A stretch of 64,000 nt of DNA. Origin: Sphingopyxis sp. (lineage in GTDB: Bacteria; Pseudomonadota; Alphaproteobacteria; Sphingomonadales; Sphingomonadaceae). The notes under the pieces are model-generated. The model ran no database searches. It saw only the letters and a program-made list of their open reading frames with translations, and was not told the origin of the DNA. Below, piece after piece: positions 40,891 through 49,421 of this stretch. The stretch is from contig JAGHZY010000024.1 in NCBI GenBank assembly GCA_017745175.1, positions 1-64,000 of the forward strand. The letters run 5' to 3'. Both the position numbers and the translations under genes were made by a program. Every line of letters starts with the position of its first letter. The stretch's first letter is position 1.

Positions 40891-41661
40891 TCAGCCAGCG
40901 GTGTAGCCGCCATCGACGAACAGCGTCTGGCCGGTGATGAAGCCCGAGGCAGGCGAGGCGAGGAAGAGCAGCGCACCCATCAAATCCTCGACCTCGCCGA
41001 GGCGGCCGAGCGGAGTGCGATCGACGACCTTGGCGTAAAGGTCTGGCTGGGTGCGGACGAGGGTGCGATTGAGGTCGGTGACGATCACCGTTGCCCCCAA
41101 TGTGTTGACCGTGACGCCATGGCCGCCGAATTCGAACGCGCAGGCGGCGCCGAGATTGGCGAGCCCCGCCTTCGACGCGCAATAGGCGCCGCGGTTCGCC
41201 ATGCCGCGCCCCGACAGGATCGACCCCATGTTGATGATCCGGCCATAGCCCTGCGCAATCATCGACGGCGCGAAGGCGCGGATCGTGTGGAAGGCGCCCG
41301 CGACATTGACCTCCTGCACGCGCAGGAAATCTTGCGGAGTCACGTCGAGCACCGATTGCGGGTTCGTGATTCCGGCGTTGTTGAAGAGGATATCAATGCG
41401 GCCGAGCGCGGTCTCGATCTCTTTCGCAACATCCAGCATTGCCGAAGGATCGGTGACGTCGGCTTCCACGATCAGCGCGCGGCGGCCCGTCTTTTCGACA
41501 TCCGCCGCCGCGGCTTCGAGCTTCGATCGGTTGCGCGCAACGAGCGCGATGTCAGCGCCGCATTCGGCCATTGCGAGCGCACTCGCCGAGCCGAGTCCGC
41601 CGCCGCCGCCGGTGACGACCGCAACCTGGCCGTCGAGCCCGAAGCGCGCCACGCCGGTCAT
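40891..41661 (-). CDS. Short-chain dehydrogenase/reductase
   Basis: 256 residues: VTGGGGGLGSASALAMAECG, NNAGITNPQ, catalytic YCASK, GQTLFVDGGYTAG. The ATG overlaps the stop of the 52-residue upstream gene (ATGA at 41658), so it is translationally coupled to it. NAD(P)-dependent oxidation of a ring alcohol or hydroxyacyl-CoA in the CoA-ester pathway. Confidence 0.85.
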   Translation of the reverse strand: MTGVARFGLDGQVAVVTGGGGGLGSASALAMAECGADIALVARNRSKLEAAAADVEKTGRRALIVEADVTDPSAMLDVAKEIETALGRIDILFNNAGITNPQSVLDVTPQDFLRVQEVNVAGAFHTIRAFAPSMIAQGYGRIINMGSILSGRGMANRGAYCASKAGLANLGAACAFEFGGHGVTVNTLGATVIVTDLNRTLVRTQPDLYAKVVDRTPLGRLGEVEDLMGALLFLASPASGFITGQTLFVDGGYTAG

Positions 41662-41816
41662 GCGGCAAGGTCCTTGCCGAACGCGCGCAGTTCGATCAGC
41701 GCCGCAACGCGCGCACGGAGCAGAGCATATTGCCCCGCCATCAACGCGTCGTCGCTTGCCGCCAGCCGCTCGGCGAGCGCCAGCATCTCTTCGAGAATCC
41801 TGTCCTCGTCGGGCAT
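41658..41816 (-). CDS. Small 52-residue helical protein
   Basis: A short gene between a CoA ligase and an SDR, beginning at 41816 with AGGAGAG seven bases upstream and ending in an ATGA overlap with the SDR start. The product (MPDEDRILEEMLALAERLAA ... LIELRAFGKDLAA) looks entirely alpha-helical, acidic then basic, with no signal peptide. No known family recognised. Tight coupling on both sides argues that it is translated and belongs to the pathway, perhaps as a small subunit or chaperone of a neighbouring enzyme. Confidence 0.7.
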   Translation of the reverse strand: MPDEDRILEEMLALAERLAASDDALMAGQYALLRARVAALIELRAFGKDLAA

Positions 41817-41826
41817 CGTCGCTCTC

Positions 41827-43227
41827 CTATAATCGATATCCGTCTTGCCGCTCGTCGGCCCAGCGGCGCGCCTTGTAGGCAAAGCCCTGGAACTCGGCGC
41901 GCGGCACTTCGCACACGTTGACCCACATATTGCTGCGCTCTTTGATCGCTGCGCGCACCGACTGGACCAGCGCCGCGCGGTCGTCTTCGCACAGGTTTGC
42001 ATGGTGATCGGCGACGGCGATCTTCACTTCAACCTCGGTCTTGCCGTCGCGCGTGTAGACACGGCCCCTATATTCGCCGACCTCGGGATGCGCGAAGACA
42101 GCGGCGTCGAACATCGACGGCCAGACATTGTTGCCGCGGATCTTCATCATGTCGTCGAAGCGGCCGATCGTGCCGCATTCGATCGCATTCCACGCCCCGC
42201 CGCCGCATTCCTGCCACGGCACGAAGCGCGCCGCGTCGCCGGTGCGGAAGCGCACCACGGGGCTGCCCTCGACCGACAGGTTGGTGACGACCATCTCGCC
42301 CTGCTCGCCCGGCTGTACCGGCGCGCCGGTCGCGGGGTCGACGATCTCGACCAGATGCTCCCATTCGAACAGGCGCATCAGCCCGCGCTGTCCGTCCGGG
42401 CGGAAGACCCCTGCCGATCCGGTCGATCCGCCAAAGCCGTTCAATTGCGTGCTGCCATAACCTTCCTGCAGGCGGCAGCCCCAATGCTCCTCGATCTTTG
42501 CCGCCCATTCGAGCGGGTAACCCTCGGCGGCGATGAAGATGCCGTGCATGGCAGGAAAGGCTTCGCGCGGGGTGATGCCACGCGCGAGCAGAGCCTCGGT
42601 CAGCGTGTGGAGATAGTTGGTCGAGGCATAGATGAAGTGGATGCCGCCGAGCCCCAGCATCAGGTCGATCTTCGCCTCGGTCGACGTGTTTCCGCCGACG
42701 TGAAAGCCCGTCGCGCCCATGATGCGCAGCGCCTCCCCCGGGCCCCAGCCGCCGGTGGTCATCCCGCCCGCGGGAACGCAGTTGATCGCGGTATCGCCCT
42801 GGCGCAGCCCGCCCATGTACCAGGGCAAGGCGTGGAGATAGCCGAGCATATGGACGTCGCGCTGGCTGCGGCCGTAAATCTCCTGCCCCTGTCCCGACGT
42901 GCCGCTCGTCATGCTGATATGTACGACGTCGCCGCGGTCGACGCCGAGCCGCGTGCCGAACGGTGGCGCGGCCTGCTGGTCGGCGAGGAAGTCGGCTTTG
43001 GCCGAGGTCGGGAAGGCTTTGGCGAAACGATCGAGGCTATCGACCGCACCGTCCGCCAGCCCGCCCTCGTCCATCCGCGCGCGGTAGAAATCGCTTTTCG
43101 CATAGAGGCGCGCGCAGAGCGCCTGCACCTTGCGGAACTGATACGCCTCAAGCTCCGGACGCGTCGCACTCGCGAAACGGCGGAGCAGCGGCGAAGCGGC
43201 GAACGGATCGGCGACCGACGCAGCCAT
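41827..43227 (-). CDS. Phenylacetate-CoA-ligase-like adenylate-forming enzyme
   Basis: 466 residues from the ATG at 43227, 2 bases after the upstream stop, with GGAG overlapping that gene. Adenylation core motifs: ISMTSGTSGQGQEIYGRS (P-loop), YGSTQLNGFGG, GEMVVTNLSVEGSPVVRFRTGD, FDDMMKIRGNNVWP near the C-terminal domain. PaaK-type ligases activate aryl- or cycloalkyl-acetic acids with ATP and CoA. This is the second ligase in the operon (the other is at 45.6 kb), so the pathway probably has two entry acids or a salvage step. Confidence 0.87.
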   Translation of the reverse strand: MAASVADPFAASPLLRRFASATRPELEAYQFRKVQALCARLYAKSDFYRARMDEGGLADGAVDSLDRFAKAFPTSAKADFLADQQAAPPFGTRLGVDRGDVVHISMTSGTSGQGQEIYGRSQRDVHMLGYLHALPWYMGGLRQGDTAINCVPAGGMTTGGWGPGEALRIMGATGFHVGGNTSTEAKIDLMLGLGGIHFIYASTNYLHTLTEALLARGITPREAFPAMHGIFIAAEGYPLEWAAKIEEHWGCRLQEGYGSTQLNGFGGSTGSAGVFRPDGQRGLMRLFEWEHLVEIVDPATGAPVQPGEQGEMVVTNLSVEGSPVVRFRTGDAARFVPWQECGGGAWNAIECGTIGRFDDMMKIRGNNVWPSMFDAAVFAHPEVGEYRGRVYTRDGKTEVEVKIAVADHHANLCEDDRAALVQSVRAAIKERSNMWVNVCEVPRAEFQGFAYKARRWADERQDGYRL

Positions 43228-43229
43228 CG

Positions 43230-43649
43230 TCAGCTCCCCGTCGGGCGGAACGCCGGCAGCGTGATCTCCGGCGTGACGTGGTTGTAAACGATCTCGACCT
43301 TCATGCCCGCGCGGACGTCCTCGGGCGCAACATCGACGAGATTGCCGGTCATCCGGCACCCCTCGTCGAGCGCAACGATTGCGACCACATAGGGCACTTC
43401 ATCGGCATAAAGATCGCGCGGCACCGGGTGACGGACGACGATCCAGCTGAATATCTCGCCTTTGCCGCTCGTCTCGGTCCACTCGGGAATTTCAAGCGAA
43501 CCCGGGCAGAAGGTCACCGGCGGGAAGAGATGTTCGCCGCTCGATGCGCAGCGCTGGAGCATCAATTTGCCCTCGCGCATCCCGTCCCAGAAGGGGGTGC
43601 TTTCCGAATCGGGAACGGGCAGCGGCCGCGAATAGGCAGTTTTTTGCAT
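43230..43649 (-). CDS. DUF35 OB-fold protein with incomplete zinc ribbon
   Basis: 139 residues: N-terminal helix LPVPDSESTPFWDGMREGKL, rubredoxin-like knuckle LMLQRCASSGEHLFPP ... FCPGSLEI, then an OB fold (GEIFSWIVVRHPV ... YVVAIVALDEG). In complete DUF35 proteins each knuckle is CxxC; here the second Cys of both pairs is Ser, leaving two of four ligands. DUF35 proteins partner thiolase-like enzymes, forming for example the Ltp2/ChsH2 retro-aldolase of steroid side-chain removal. The thiolase-like gene is 3 bases upstream. Confidence 0.87.
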   Translation of the reverse strand: MQKTAYSRPLPVPDSESTPFWDGMREGKLMLQRCASSGEHLFPPVTFCPGSLEIPEWTETSGKGEIFSWIVVRHPVPRDLYADEVPYVVAIVALDEGCRMTGNLVDVAPEDVRAGMKVEIVYNHVTPEITLPAFRPTGS

Positions 43650-43652
43650 GGG

Positions 43653-44810
43653 TCAGTTCCTCAGGATCATGGCGCTGCCGCAGGTCATCGCACCCGCGGT
43701 GGTGAGCGCGATTTCGGCGCCGTCGATCTGGCGCGCACCGGCGGTGCCGCGCAGCTGCTCGACCGCCTCGATCACATGGTTGAAGCCGTGGATATAGGCC
43801 TCGGACAGCAGGCCGCCATGGGTGTTGAGCGGCAGTTCGCCGGTGCGCGCGATGCGGCCGCCCATCACGAACGGCCCGCCCTCGCCTTCCTCGCAAAAGC
43901 CGAGCCCTTCGAGCGCCATCAGCACGCTATAGGTGAAGCAGTCGTAGATTTCGGCGACATCGACATCCTTGGGACCGATCCCCGCGCTGCCCCACAGATC
44001 GTCGGCGAGATATTTGAAGCAATTGTGCGAATGGCTGGGCCAGCGGATCGCGTCGAACAGGTCGTCGCCCTGGCTCGGCCCACCACCATAGGCGCCGCCC
44101 ATGATATAGACGGGCTTTTGCTTCAGATCGCGCGCCTGTTCGGCCGAGGTGATCACCACCGCGCAGGCGCCGTCGCTCTCGAGGCAGATGTCGTACATGC
44201 GGAACGGATCGACGATGAAGCGCGAGTTGTAATAATCGTCCTTCGTCATCGGGGTCCGCTGCATCGCGCGTTCGTTGATCACCGCGTTGTCGCGGAAGGT
44301 CGTCGCGATCTCGGCCCAATGTTCCTCGGTCGTGCCATAGTCGATCATGTGGCGCCGCGCCCACATCGCCATCGCCTGCGGATAGGTGATCCAGCCCAAG
44401 GGCGCGGTATATTGGGTCACGCCATAGGCCGACATGTCGCGGCCTCCCCCCAGGCGAAAGCCCGAGCGCCCGTTCATCGCGCGGAAGCAGAGGACATTCT
44501 TTGCCAATCCCGCCTCGATCGCCGCGGTCGCCGCGAGCGTGATCAGGTTCGCGCCATTGCCGCCCGCGGCATAGTCGACCGCATAGCCGGCATTTTCGAT
44601 GCCCATCTCGGTCGCGACGCCCATCGCCGGGGCGCTGTCGTTGAAGTTGAAGCTGACGATGCCGTCGATGTCGGCGACGGTGAGCCCCGCATCCTCGATC
44701 GCCTTCAGGCACGCCTCGGTCGCGAGGCTCCGCACGGTGCGACCCGAAAATTTGCTGTATTCGGTGTTGCCGATCCCGGCGATCGCATATTTGTCGCTGA
44801 GTTTGAACAT
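43653..44810 (-). CDS. Thiolase-like protein (SCP-x/Ltp family), probable aldolase or acyltransferase subunit
   Basis: 385 residues from the ATG at 44810. Thiolase-fold motifs: AIAGIGNTEYSKFSGRT at the start, IVSFNFND, and NTHGGLLSEAYIHGFNHVIE with the family His. The usual nucleophilic Cys region instead reads DYAAGGNGANLITLAATAAI, with no Cys. This loss is typical of lipid-transfer-protein-type thiolases such as Ltp2, which with a DUF35 partner cleave beta-hydroxyacyl-CoA by retro-aldol reaction instead of thiolysis. The following DUF35 gene supports that reading. Confidence 0.87.
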   Translation of the reverse strand: MFKLSDKYAIAGIGNTEYSKFSGRTVRSLATEACLKAIEDAGLTVADIDGIVSFNFNDSAPAMGVATEMGIENAGYAVDYAAGGNGANLITLAATAAIEAGLAKNVLCFRAMNGRSGFRLGGGRDMSAYGVTQYTAPLGWITYPQAMAMWARRHMIDYGTTEEHWAEIATTFRDNAVINERAMQRTPMTKDDYYNSRFIVDPFRMYDICLESDGACAVVITSAEQARDLKQKPVYIMGGAYGGGPSQGDDLFDAIRWPSHSHNCFKYLADDLWGSAGIGPKDVDVAEIYDCFTYSVLMALEGLGFCEEGEGGPFVMGGRIARTGELPLNTHGGLLSEAYIHGFNHVIEAVEQLRGTAGARQIDGAEIALTTAGAMTCGSAMILRN

Positions 44811-44811
44811 A

Positions 44812-45609
44812 TCAGTCTTCCTTTGGCGGGCCGAAGCGCGGCGCGCGTTTTTCCTTGAAAGCAATGAGTCCTTCGGTGGCGTCGGGCTCGGTGGTCGCGT
44901 AGCGGTGAACGAAGGCGATCTCTTCGCGGAGCCCCTCCTCATACGGCGTGTCGAGCGTCATATTGGCGAGCCGCTTGGCGCCGGCGAGGCCGATCGCACT
45001 CTTCGTTGCCATGCCGGCGATCCATTCTTCGGCGGCGGCGATCAGCTCGGCGTCGGGAACCACCTTGGTGACGAGCCCCCAGCTTTCCGACGTGTGCGCA
45101 TCGAGCAATTCGCCGGTCAGCATCAGATGCTTGGCACGCAGCAGCCCGATCGCGCGCGGCAGCCGCTGCGACCCGCCCGCGCCGGGGAGCTGGCCAAAGT
45201 TCAGATGGCCATCGCCGATCTTCGCGCTCCCGGCGGCAAGCGCCATGTCGCAGGCGAGCAGCAACTCGATCCCGCCCGCGACGCAGACGCCGTTCACCGC
45301 GGCGATCCAGATCGCCCGCGCCTGCTCGATCCCGGTGAGCATGTCGTAAAAATCGGCGAGGAACGCCTGAAACTCGTCGGGGTGCGCGTAGAGGCGGATA
45401 TAGCCGTCAAGGTCGCCGCCCGCCGAGAAGCTGCGCCCCTCGCCGGTGAGCAAGACGAAGTCGACGCCGGATGTCGCCTCGATCTCGGCAACCGCGGCCT
45501 TCAGTTCCTTGACCGTCGACCAGTCGAGCGGATTGAGCTTGTCGGGCCGCGCCAGCGTGACGCGGGCGATGCGGCCGTCATAGGCGAGTTTGAGGTTCTG
45601 GTACGTCAT
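44812..45609 (-). CDS. Enoyl-CoA hydratase/isomerase family protein
   Basis: 265 residues, crotonase fold: FVLLTGEGRSFSAGGDLDGY (oxyanion hole region), VNGVCVAGGIELLLACDMAL and FGQLPGAGGSQRLPRA. The first catalytic Glu position is kept (GGIEL), while the second, usually PE before the LPGxGG loop, reads GH. One-Glu crotonases often act as isomerases, hydrolases or lyases. Its start overlaps the ligase stop by 4 bases. Confidence 0.87.
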   Translation of the reverse strand: MTYQNLKLAYDGRIARVTLARPDKLNPLDWSTVKELKAAVAEIEATSGVDFVLLTGEGRSFSAGGDLDGYIRLYAHPDEFQAFLADFYDMLTGIEQARAIWIAAVNGVCVAGGIELLLACDMALAAGSAKIGDGHLNFGQLPGAGGSQRLPRAIGLLRAKHLMLTGELLDAHTSESWGLVTKVVPDAELIAAAEEWIAGMATKSAIGLAGAKRLANMTLDTPYEEGLREEIAFVHRYATTEPDATEGLIAFKEKRAPRFGPPKED

Positions 45610-47231
45610 GCCGGCACCGCCCAGCGCTTCTTCGCATCGGCGGCGAGTTCACCCTTGGCGACCTTGCCGCCCGACGAGCGCGGCAGATCGTCCATCAGGA
45701 CGAGATATTCGGGGAACCATTCGCGCGACACGCCGCGCGTCCGGAGATGGCTGGTGATCGCCTCGAGCGTCACCTGCTGGTTCGGCCGCGGCGCGACGTA
45801 GATGCACACGCGCTCGCCGAACACCGCATCGGGCGCGGGCACTGCGGCGACAAGCGCGACCGCGGGATGCGTCGCGACCTCGGCCTCGATCGCGGGTGCC
45901 GACAGATTCTTGCCGCCGCGGATGATGAATTCGGACGTGCGACCGACGACGCGCAGATAATCCTCGGCATCGATATCGACGATGTCGCCCATCAGCATCC
46001 AGCCGTCGGGGGTGAAGAGCCTGGCGTTCGCTTCGTCGTCATCCCAATAACCGAGGCACAGCGCGGGGCCGCGGCAGCCCGGCTGGCCGGTGCCTTCGAC
46101 CTCTTCGCCGGTCACGGGGTCGAACAGGCGGACCTCCATCTCGGGGATGATCTGACCCGCCGTGTCAAGCCGCCGGTCGCGCGTGTCGGCGGCGGTGGTG
46201 TTACTGAGCGCACCGGTCTCGTTCGATCCGTAGAATTGCAGCACCGCAGCGCCGGTTACTTCCTCGAACTCGGCGGCGCGGCGATAAGGGACCGCCTCTC
46301 CGCCGGTGAACATGCATTTGAGCGACGACAGGTCGCGCGGCCGCTCGGCCTGTTCGTTGAGCAGCATGATGAACTGGGTCGAGACGCAGCAGAGCACCGT
46401 CACCCGCTCGCGCTCGATCATGTCGAGCGCGACGCCTGCATCGAACTTCGGCAGCACTACTGTCGGACAGCCGAGGATCGTTGGCGAAAAATGCGCGGTC
46501 CACAGGCCGAAACCGAAGGGCATCGGCACGGCCCCCATGAAGATTTCGTCGTCGCCGAAACGCCCTGCCTCGGCCGCGAGCTGGTGGAAATAGAACCAGC
46601 GGTTCTGTGTGTGCATCACGCATTTGGGCATGCCCGTCGTGCCCGATGTCGAGTTGATCAGGAACAAGGCGTCGGGATCGGGTGCCGGCAAAGGCGCATG
46701 GTCGGGAACCTCGTCTGCGCTCCAGTTGCGCCGCGCCATCAGATCGGGGACCGCGAGCCAGTCGTCGAGCGAGGCGCCTTGCGCGCGCACCGCCTCGACC
46801 AGTTCGGCCAGCGAGCGGTCGCGCATCTCGTCATGAGCAATCAGCAACGTCGCGCCGGTGCGTTTCAGCAAATGGGCGATCTCGGCAACGCCCGCGCGCG
46901 AGCCGATTCCGACCGCGACCATGCCTGCACGCTCGACGCCGACCAGCGCGGCGTGGACCGTGGGACCGTCGGGCAGCAGCACTGCGACACGCGCGCCGGT
47001 CGGCAAACCTTTCGCGGCGACCAGCGCAGCGACGCGCGTCGCCGCGCGGTCATATTCGCCCCAGGTGAAGCGGCCTTCAGGTGTGATCCATGCCGCACGC
47101 TCCGGACGCGTTGCAGCGAGGTCGGCGACGCGGTCTGACAGCGTGGCGTCGCCCCACCAGCCCGCAGTGCGGTAACGCGCGGCGACCTCGGGATCGGCGC
47201 GCAGGCTGCGGGCGACCTCAAGCGGCTTCAC
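45606..47231 (-). CDS. Acyl-CoA synthetase (AMP-binding, FadD3/cyclohexanecarboxylate ligase-like)
   Basis: 541 residues from a GTG at 47231 with GAGGAGG upstream; it overlaps the preceding acyl-CoA dehydrogenase stop by 14 bases. Motifs: FLINSTSGTTGMPKCVMHTQ (ATP loop), FYGSNETGAL, DGWMLMGDIVDIDAEDYLRV, and the C-terminal catalytic Lys in RSSGGKVAKGEL. It converts a free acid into its CoA ester. In hydrindane (HIP) degradation that role belongs to FadD3; operon context is consistent, but similarity to other cyclic-acid ligases is as good. Confidence 0.87.
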   Translation of the reverse strand: MKPLEVARSLRADPEVAARYRTAGWWGDATLSDRVADLAATRPERAAWITPEGRFTWGEYDRAATRVAALVAAKGLPTGARVAVLLPDGPTVHAALVGVERAGMVAVGIGSRAGVAEIAHLLKRTGATLLIAHDEMRDRSLAELVEAVRAQGASLDDWLAVPDLMARRNWSADEVPDHAPLPAPDPDALFLINSTSGTTGMPKCVMHTQNRWFYFHQLAAEAGRFGDDEIFMGAVPMPFGFGLWTAHFSPTILGCPTVVLPKFDAGVALDMIERERVTVLCCVSTQFIMLLNEQAERPRDLSSLKCMFTGGEAVPYRRAAEFEEVTGAAVLQFYGSNETGALSNTTAADTRDRRLDTAGQIIPEMEVRLFDPVTGEEVEGTGQPGCRGPALCLGYWDDDEANARLFTPDGWMLMGDIVDIDAEDYLRVVGRTSEFIIRGGKNLSAPAIEAEVATHPAVALVAAVPAPDAVFGERVCIYVAPRPNQQVTLEAITSHLRTRGVSREWFPEYLVLMDDLPRSSGGKVAKGELAADAKKRWAVPA

Positions 47232-48249
47232 GGCGGCCCTCCTCGCTGGCTGGCGCATCGAAGGTCCGGTCGGCGCCGAGCGGCGCCGACAGAATATGCC
47301 CGGCAACGCGCGCGCGGTGAAAAGCGGGCGTGCCCCAAGCCTGACCGAGCGCAAGGCTGCGCTTGAGCAGGAATTGCAAATCGCCTTCCCAGCTGAACCC
47401 CATCGCGCCATGCACCTGCACCGCGGCATGCGTCGCGGCATCGGCGGCGGCGGTCGCGGCGAGCTTGGCGTGGCTGACCCGAACCGAGCCCGGGCTCGCG
47501 GCAGCGGCGAGGATCACCGGCCGCGCAAATTCGATCTTCACCTGCGCATTGGCGAGGTGATGCTTAACCGCCTGGAACGACCCGATCGGCTTGCCGAACT
47601 GCACGCGGTCTTTCGTATAGACGACCGACATATCGACCGCGCGCTGTGCAAGGCCGAGCAGCTGCGCGGCGGCGAACAGCGCGCCATGATCGAGTGCCTG
47701 CGCCCACAGCGCCGCGCCTCCGATGCGCGTTCCCGGCGTTGGTGACCAGTCGATGGCGAACAGCCGCCGGAAGGGATCGATGCTGTCGTGCCGGGTCAGC
47801 GTCACCTGAGCGCGCTGGACGAGGTGAACGTCATCGCCAACGGCCAGCAGCAAGGCGGCCGCGCTGTCAGCGTCGGCAACGAGCGGATTGACGGGGTGCC
47901 CGACCGCAATCCGCGAACCGAACAGCGCCTTTTCGAGGTCGGCGCCCGCCGCGGCGAGCATAGGCACAGCAACCCCGGCATGTTCGACCAGAGGCTCGGG
48001 CAATGCAGCATAACCGCACGCAGTCGCGATCAGCGCCATCTCGACCGCGCCGAGCCCCGCGCCGCCGGCTTCCTCGGGCCCCATCACCCCGGGCAGACCC
48101 ATCACGAGAATTTGTCCCCAACGGCCGCGGTCGATCGCCTCGCCGCTTTCGAGCAGGCGGCGAAGGTCGGCGCCGGTGCAGGTCGCGGCTAGCAGCTTCG
48201 CGACCTCGCTCGCCAGCATCTCCTGTTCGTCGGTCAGGCGGAAATCCAT
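47218..48249 (-). CDS. Acyl-CoA dehydrogenase, short subunit
   Basis: 343 residues, starting at MDFRLTDEQEMLASEVAKLL. FAD-dependent acyl-CoA dehydrogenase fold with YTKDRVQFGKPIGSFQAVKH in the C-terminal helical domain. Shorter than usual (about 380-390) and directly followed by a larger one, 2 bases away. Unequal acyl-CoA dehydrogenase pairs of this kind form alpha2-beta2 heterotetramers with shared active sites in steroid catabolism (FadE26/27, FadE28/29, FadE31/32 types). A heteromer with its neighbour is therefore likely. Confidence 0.87.
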   Translation of the reverse strand: MDFRLTDEQEMLASEVAKLLAATCTGADLRRLLESGEAIDRGRWGQILVMGLPGVMGPEEAGGAGLGAVEMALIATACGYAALPEPLVEHAGVAVPMLAAAGADLEKALFGSRIAVGHPVNPLVADADSAAALLLAVGDDVHLVQRAQVTLTRHDSIDPFRRLFAIDWSPTPGTRIGGAALWAQALDHGALFAAAQLLGLAQRAVDMSVVYTKDRVQFGKPIGSFQAVKHHLANAQVKIEFARPVILAAAASPGSVRVSHAKLAATAAADAATHAAVQVHGAMGFSWEGDLQFLLKRSLALGQAWGTPAFHRARVAGHILSAPLGADRTFDAPASEEGRREAA

Positions 48250-48251
48250 GA

Positions 48252-49421
48252 TTACCTCGGCATGCCGAGCATCCGCTCGGCGATGATGTTGCGCTGGATC
48301 TCGTTCGCACCGGCGTAGATCGGCCCCGCAAGCGAGAAGACATAGCCGTCGAGCCAGTCGGCGACGGGTGCAGCCGCCCCCGGCAGGCCGGCCGTGAGTT
48401 CGGCTTCGGCGCCGAGCAGCGAAAGCGCGGTCTTGTGGAGTCCGAGGTCGAGTTCGGACCAGAATATCTTGTTCGTACTGGTCTCGGGTCCGATCGCACC
48501 GCCCGCCATCAACCGGCTCGCGGTCGCGTAGATCGACAGCGCATAGGCATCGGCGTCCATCCACGCCTGCATCACTTCGGCTCCGAGCAGTGGATCGGAG
48601 CCGCGCTCTTTCCAAAGCTCGACAAGCTTCGCAGCGGCGACCTGAAAGCGCGCGGGACTGCGCAGCATCAGCCCGCGCTCGAACCCCGCGGTCGACATGC
48701 ACACCGCCCAGCCCTGCCCTTCGTCGCCGAGCCGGTTGGCGGCGGGGATGCGGACATCGTCGAGGAAGAGTTCGGCAAAGACGGGCTTGCCGTCGAGGCG
48801 CTGGATCGGCTTCACCGTCACCCCCGGCGCATTCAGCGGAAACAGGATCAGCGACAGCCCCTTGTGGCGCTCGCTGCCGGGCTCGCGGAACAGCCCGAAC
48901 GCCCAGTCGGCATGGACCGCGCGCGACGACCAGATCTTGTGGCCCGAGAGGATATAGTCGTCGCCCCCCCCTGCATTTTTGACGCGCGTCGCTGTGGCGC
49001 GCACGCCGGCGAGGTCGCTGCCCGCGCCGGGTTCAGACCATGCCTGCGCCCAGATCTGGTCCCCCGCCGCCATCGCCGGCAGGAAACGCGCCTTCTGTTC
49101 GGGCGTGCCATATTCGATCAGGGTCGGCCCGAGCAGGAAGATGCCATTCTGGTTCAACCGGCCCGGCGCCCCGGCGCGATAATATTCCTCCTCGAAGATC
49201 AGCCAGCGGATCAGGTCGAGCCCGCGCCCGCCATATTCGGTCGGCCAGGTGACCATACCCCAGCCGCCCTTATGGAGCGTGCGTTCCCATTCGCGATGCG
49301 CCTCAAACCCCTCGCGCGTCGAATCGAAATCGGGCAACGGCGCGGGCGGAACATGCGCCGCCATCCACTGACGCACCTCGGCGCGGAACGCCTGTTCCTG
49401 GGGGGTATAGCGCAGGTCCAT
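48252..49421 (-). CDS. Acyl-CoA dehydrogenase, large subunit
   Basis: 389 residues: MDLRYTPQEQAFRAEVRQWM start, YGGRGLDLIRWLIFEEEYY, AQAWSEPGAGSDLAGVRATA in the FAD/substrate region, and LAGPIYAGANEIQRNIIAER at the C-terminus, the classic FAD-contact segment. It would oxidise a bulky CoA ester to the enoyl-CoA, passing electrons to ETF. Likely partner of the shorter enzyme just downstream. Its first base overlaps the crotonase stop. Confidence 0.9.
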   Translation of the reverse strand: MDLRYTPQEQAFRAEVRQWMAAHVPPAPLPDFDSTREGFEAHREWERTLHKGGWGMVTWPTEYGGRGLDLIRWLIFEEEYYRAGAPGRLNQNGIFLLGPTLIEYGTPEQKARFLPAMAAGDQIWAQAWSEPGAGSDLAGVRATATRVKNAGGGDDYILSGHKIWSSRAVHADWAFGLFREPGSERHKGLSLILFPLNAPGVTVKPIQRLDGKPVFAELFLDDVRIPAANRLGDEGQGWAVCMSTAGFERGLMLRSPARFQVAAAKLVELWKERGSDPLLGAEVMQAWMDADAYALSIYATASRLMAGGAIGPETSTNKIFWSELDLGLHKTALSLLGAEAELTAGLPGAAAPVADWLDGYVFSLAGPIYAGANEIQRNIIAERMLGMPR

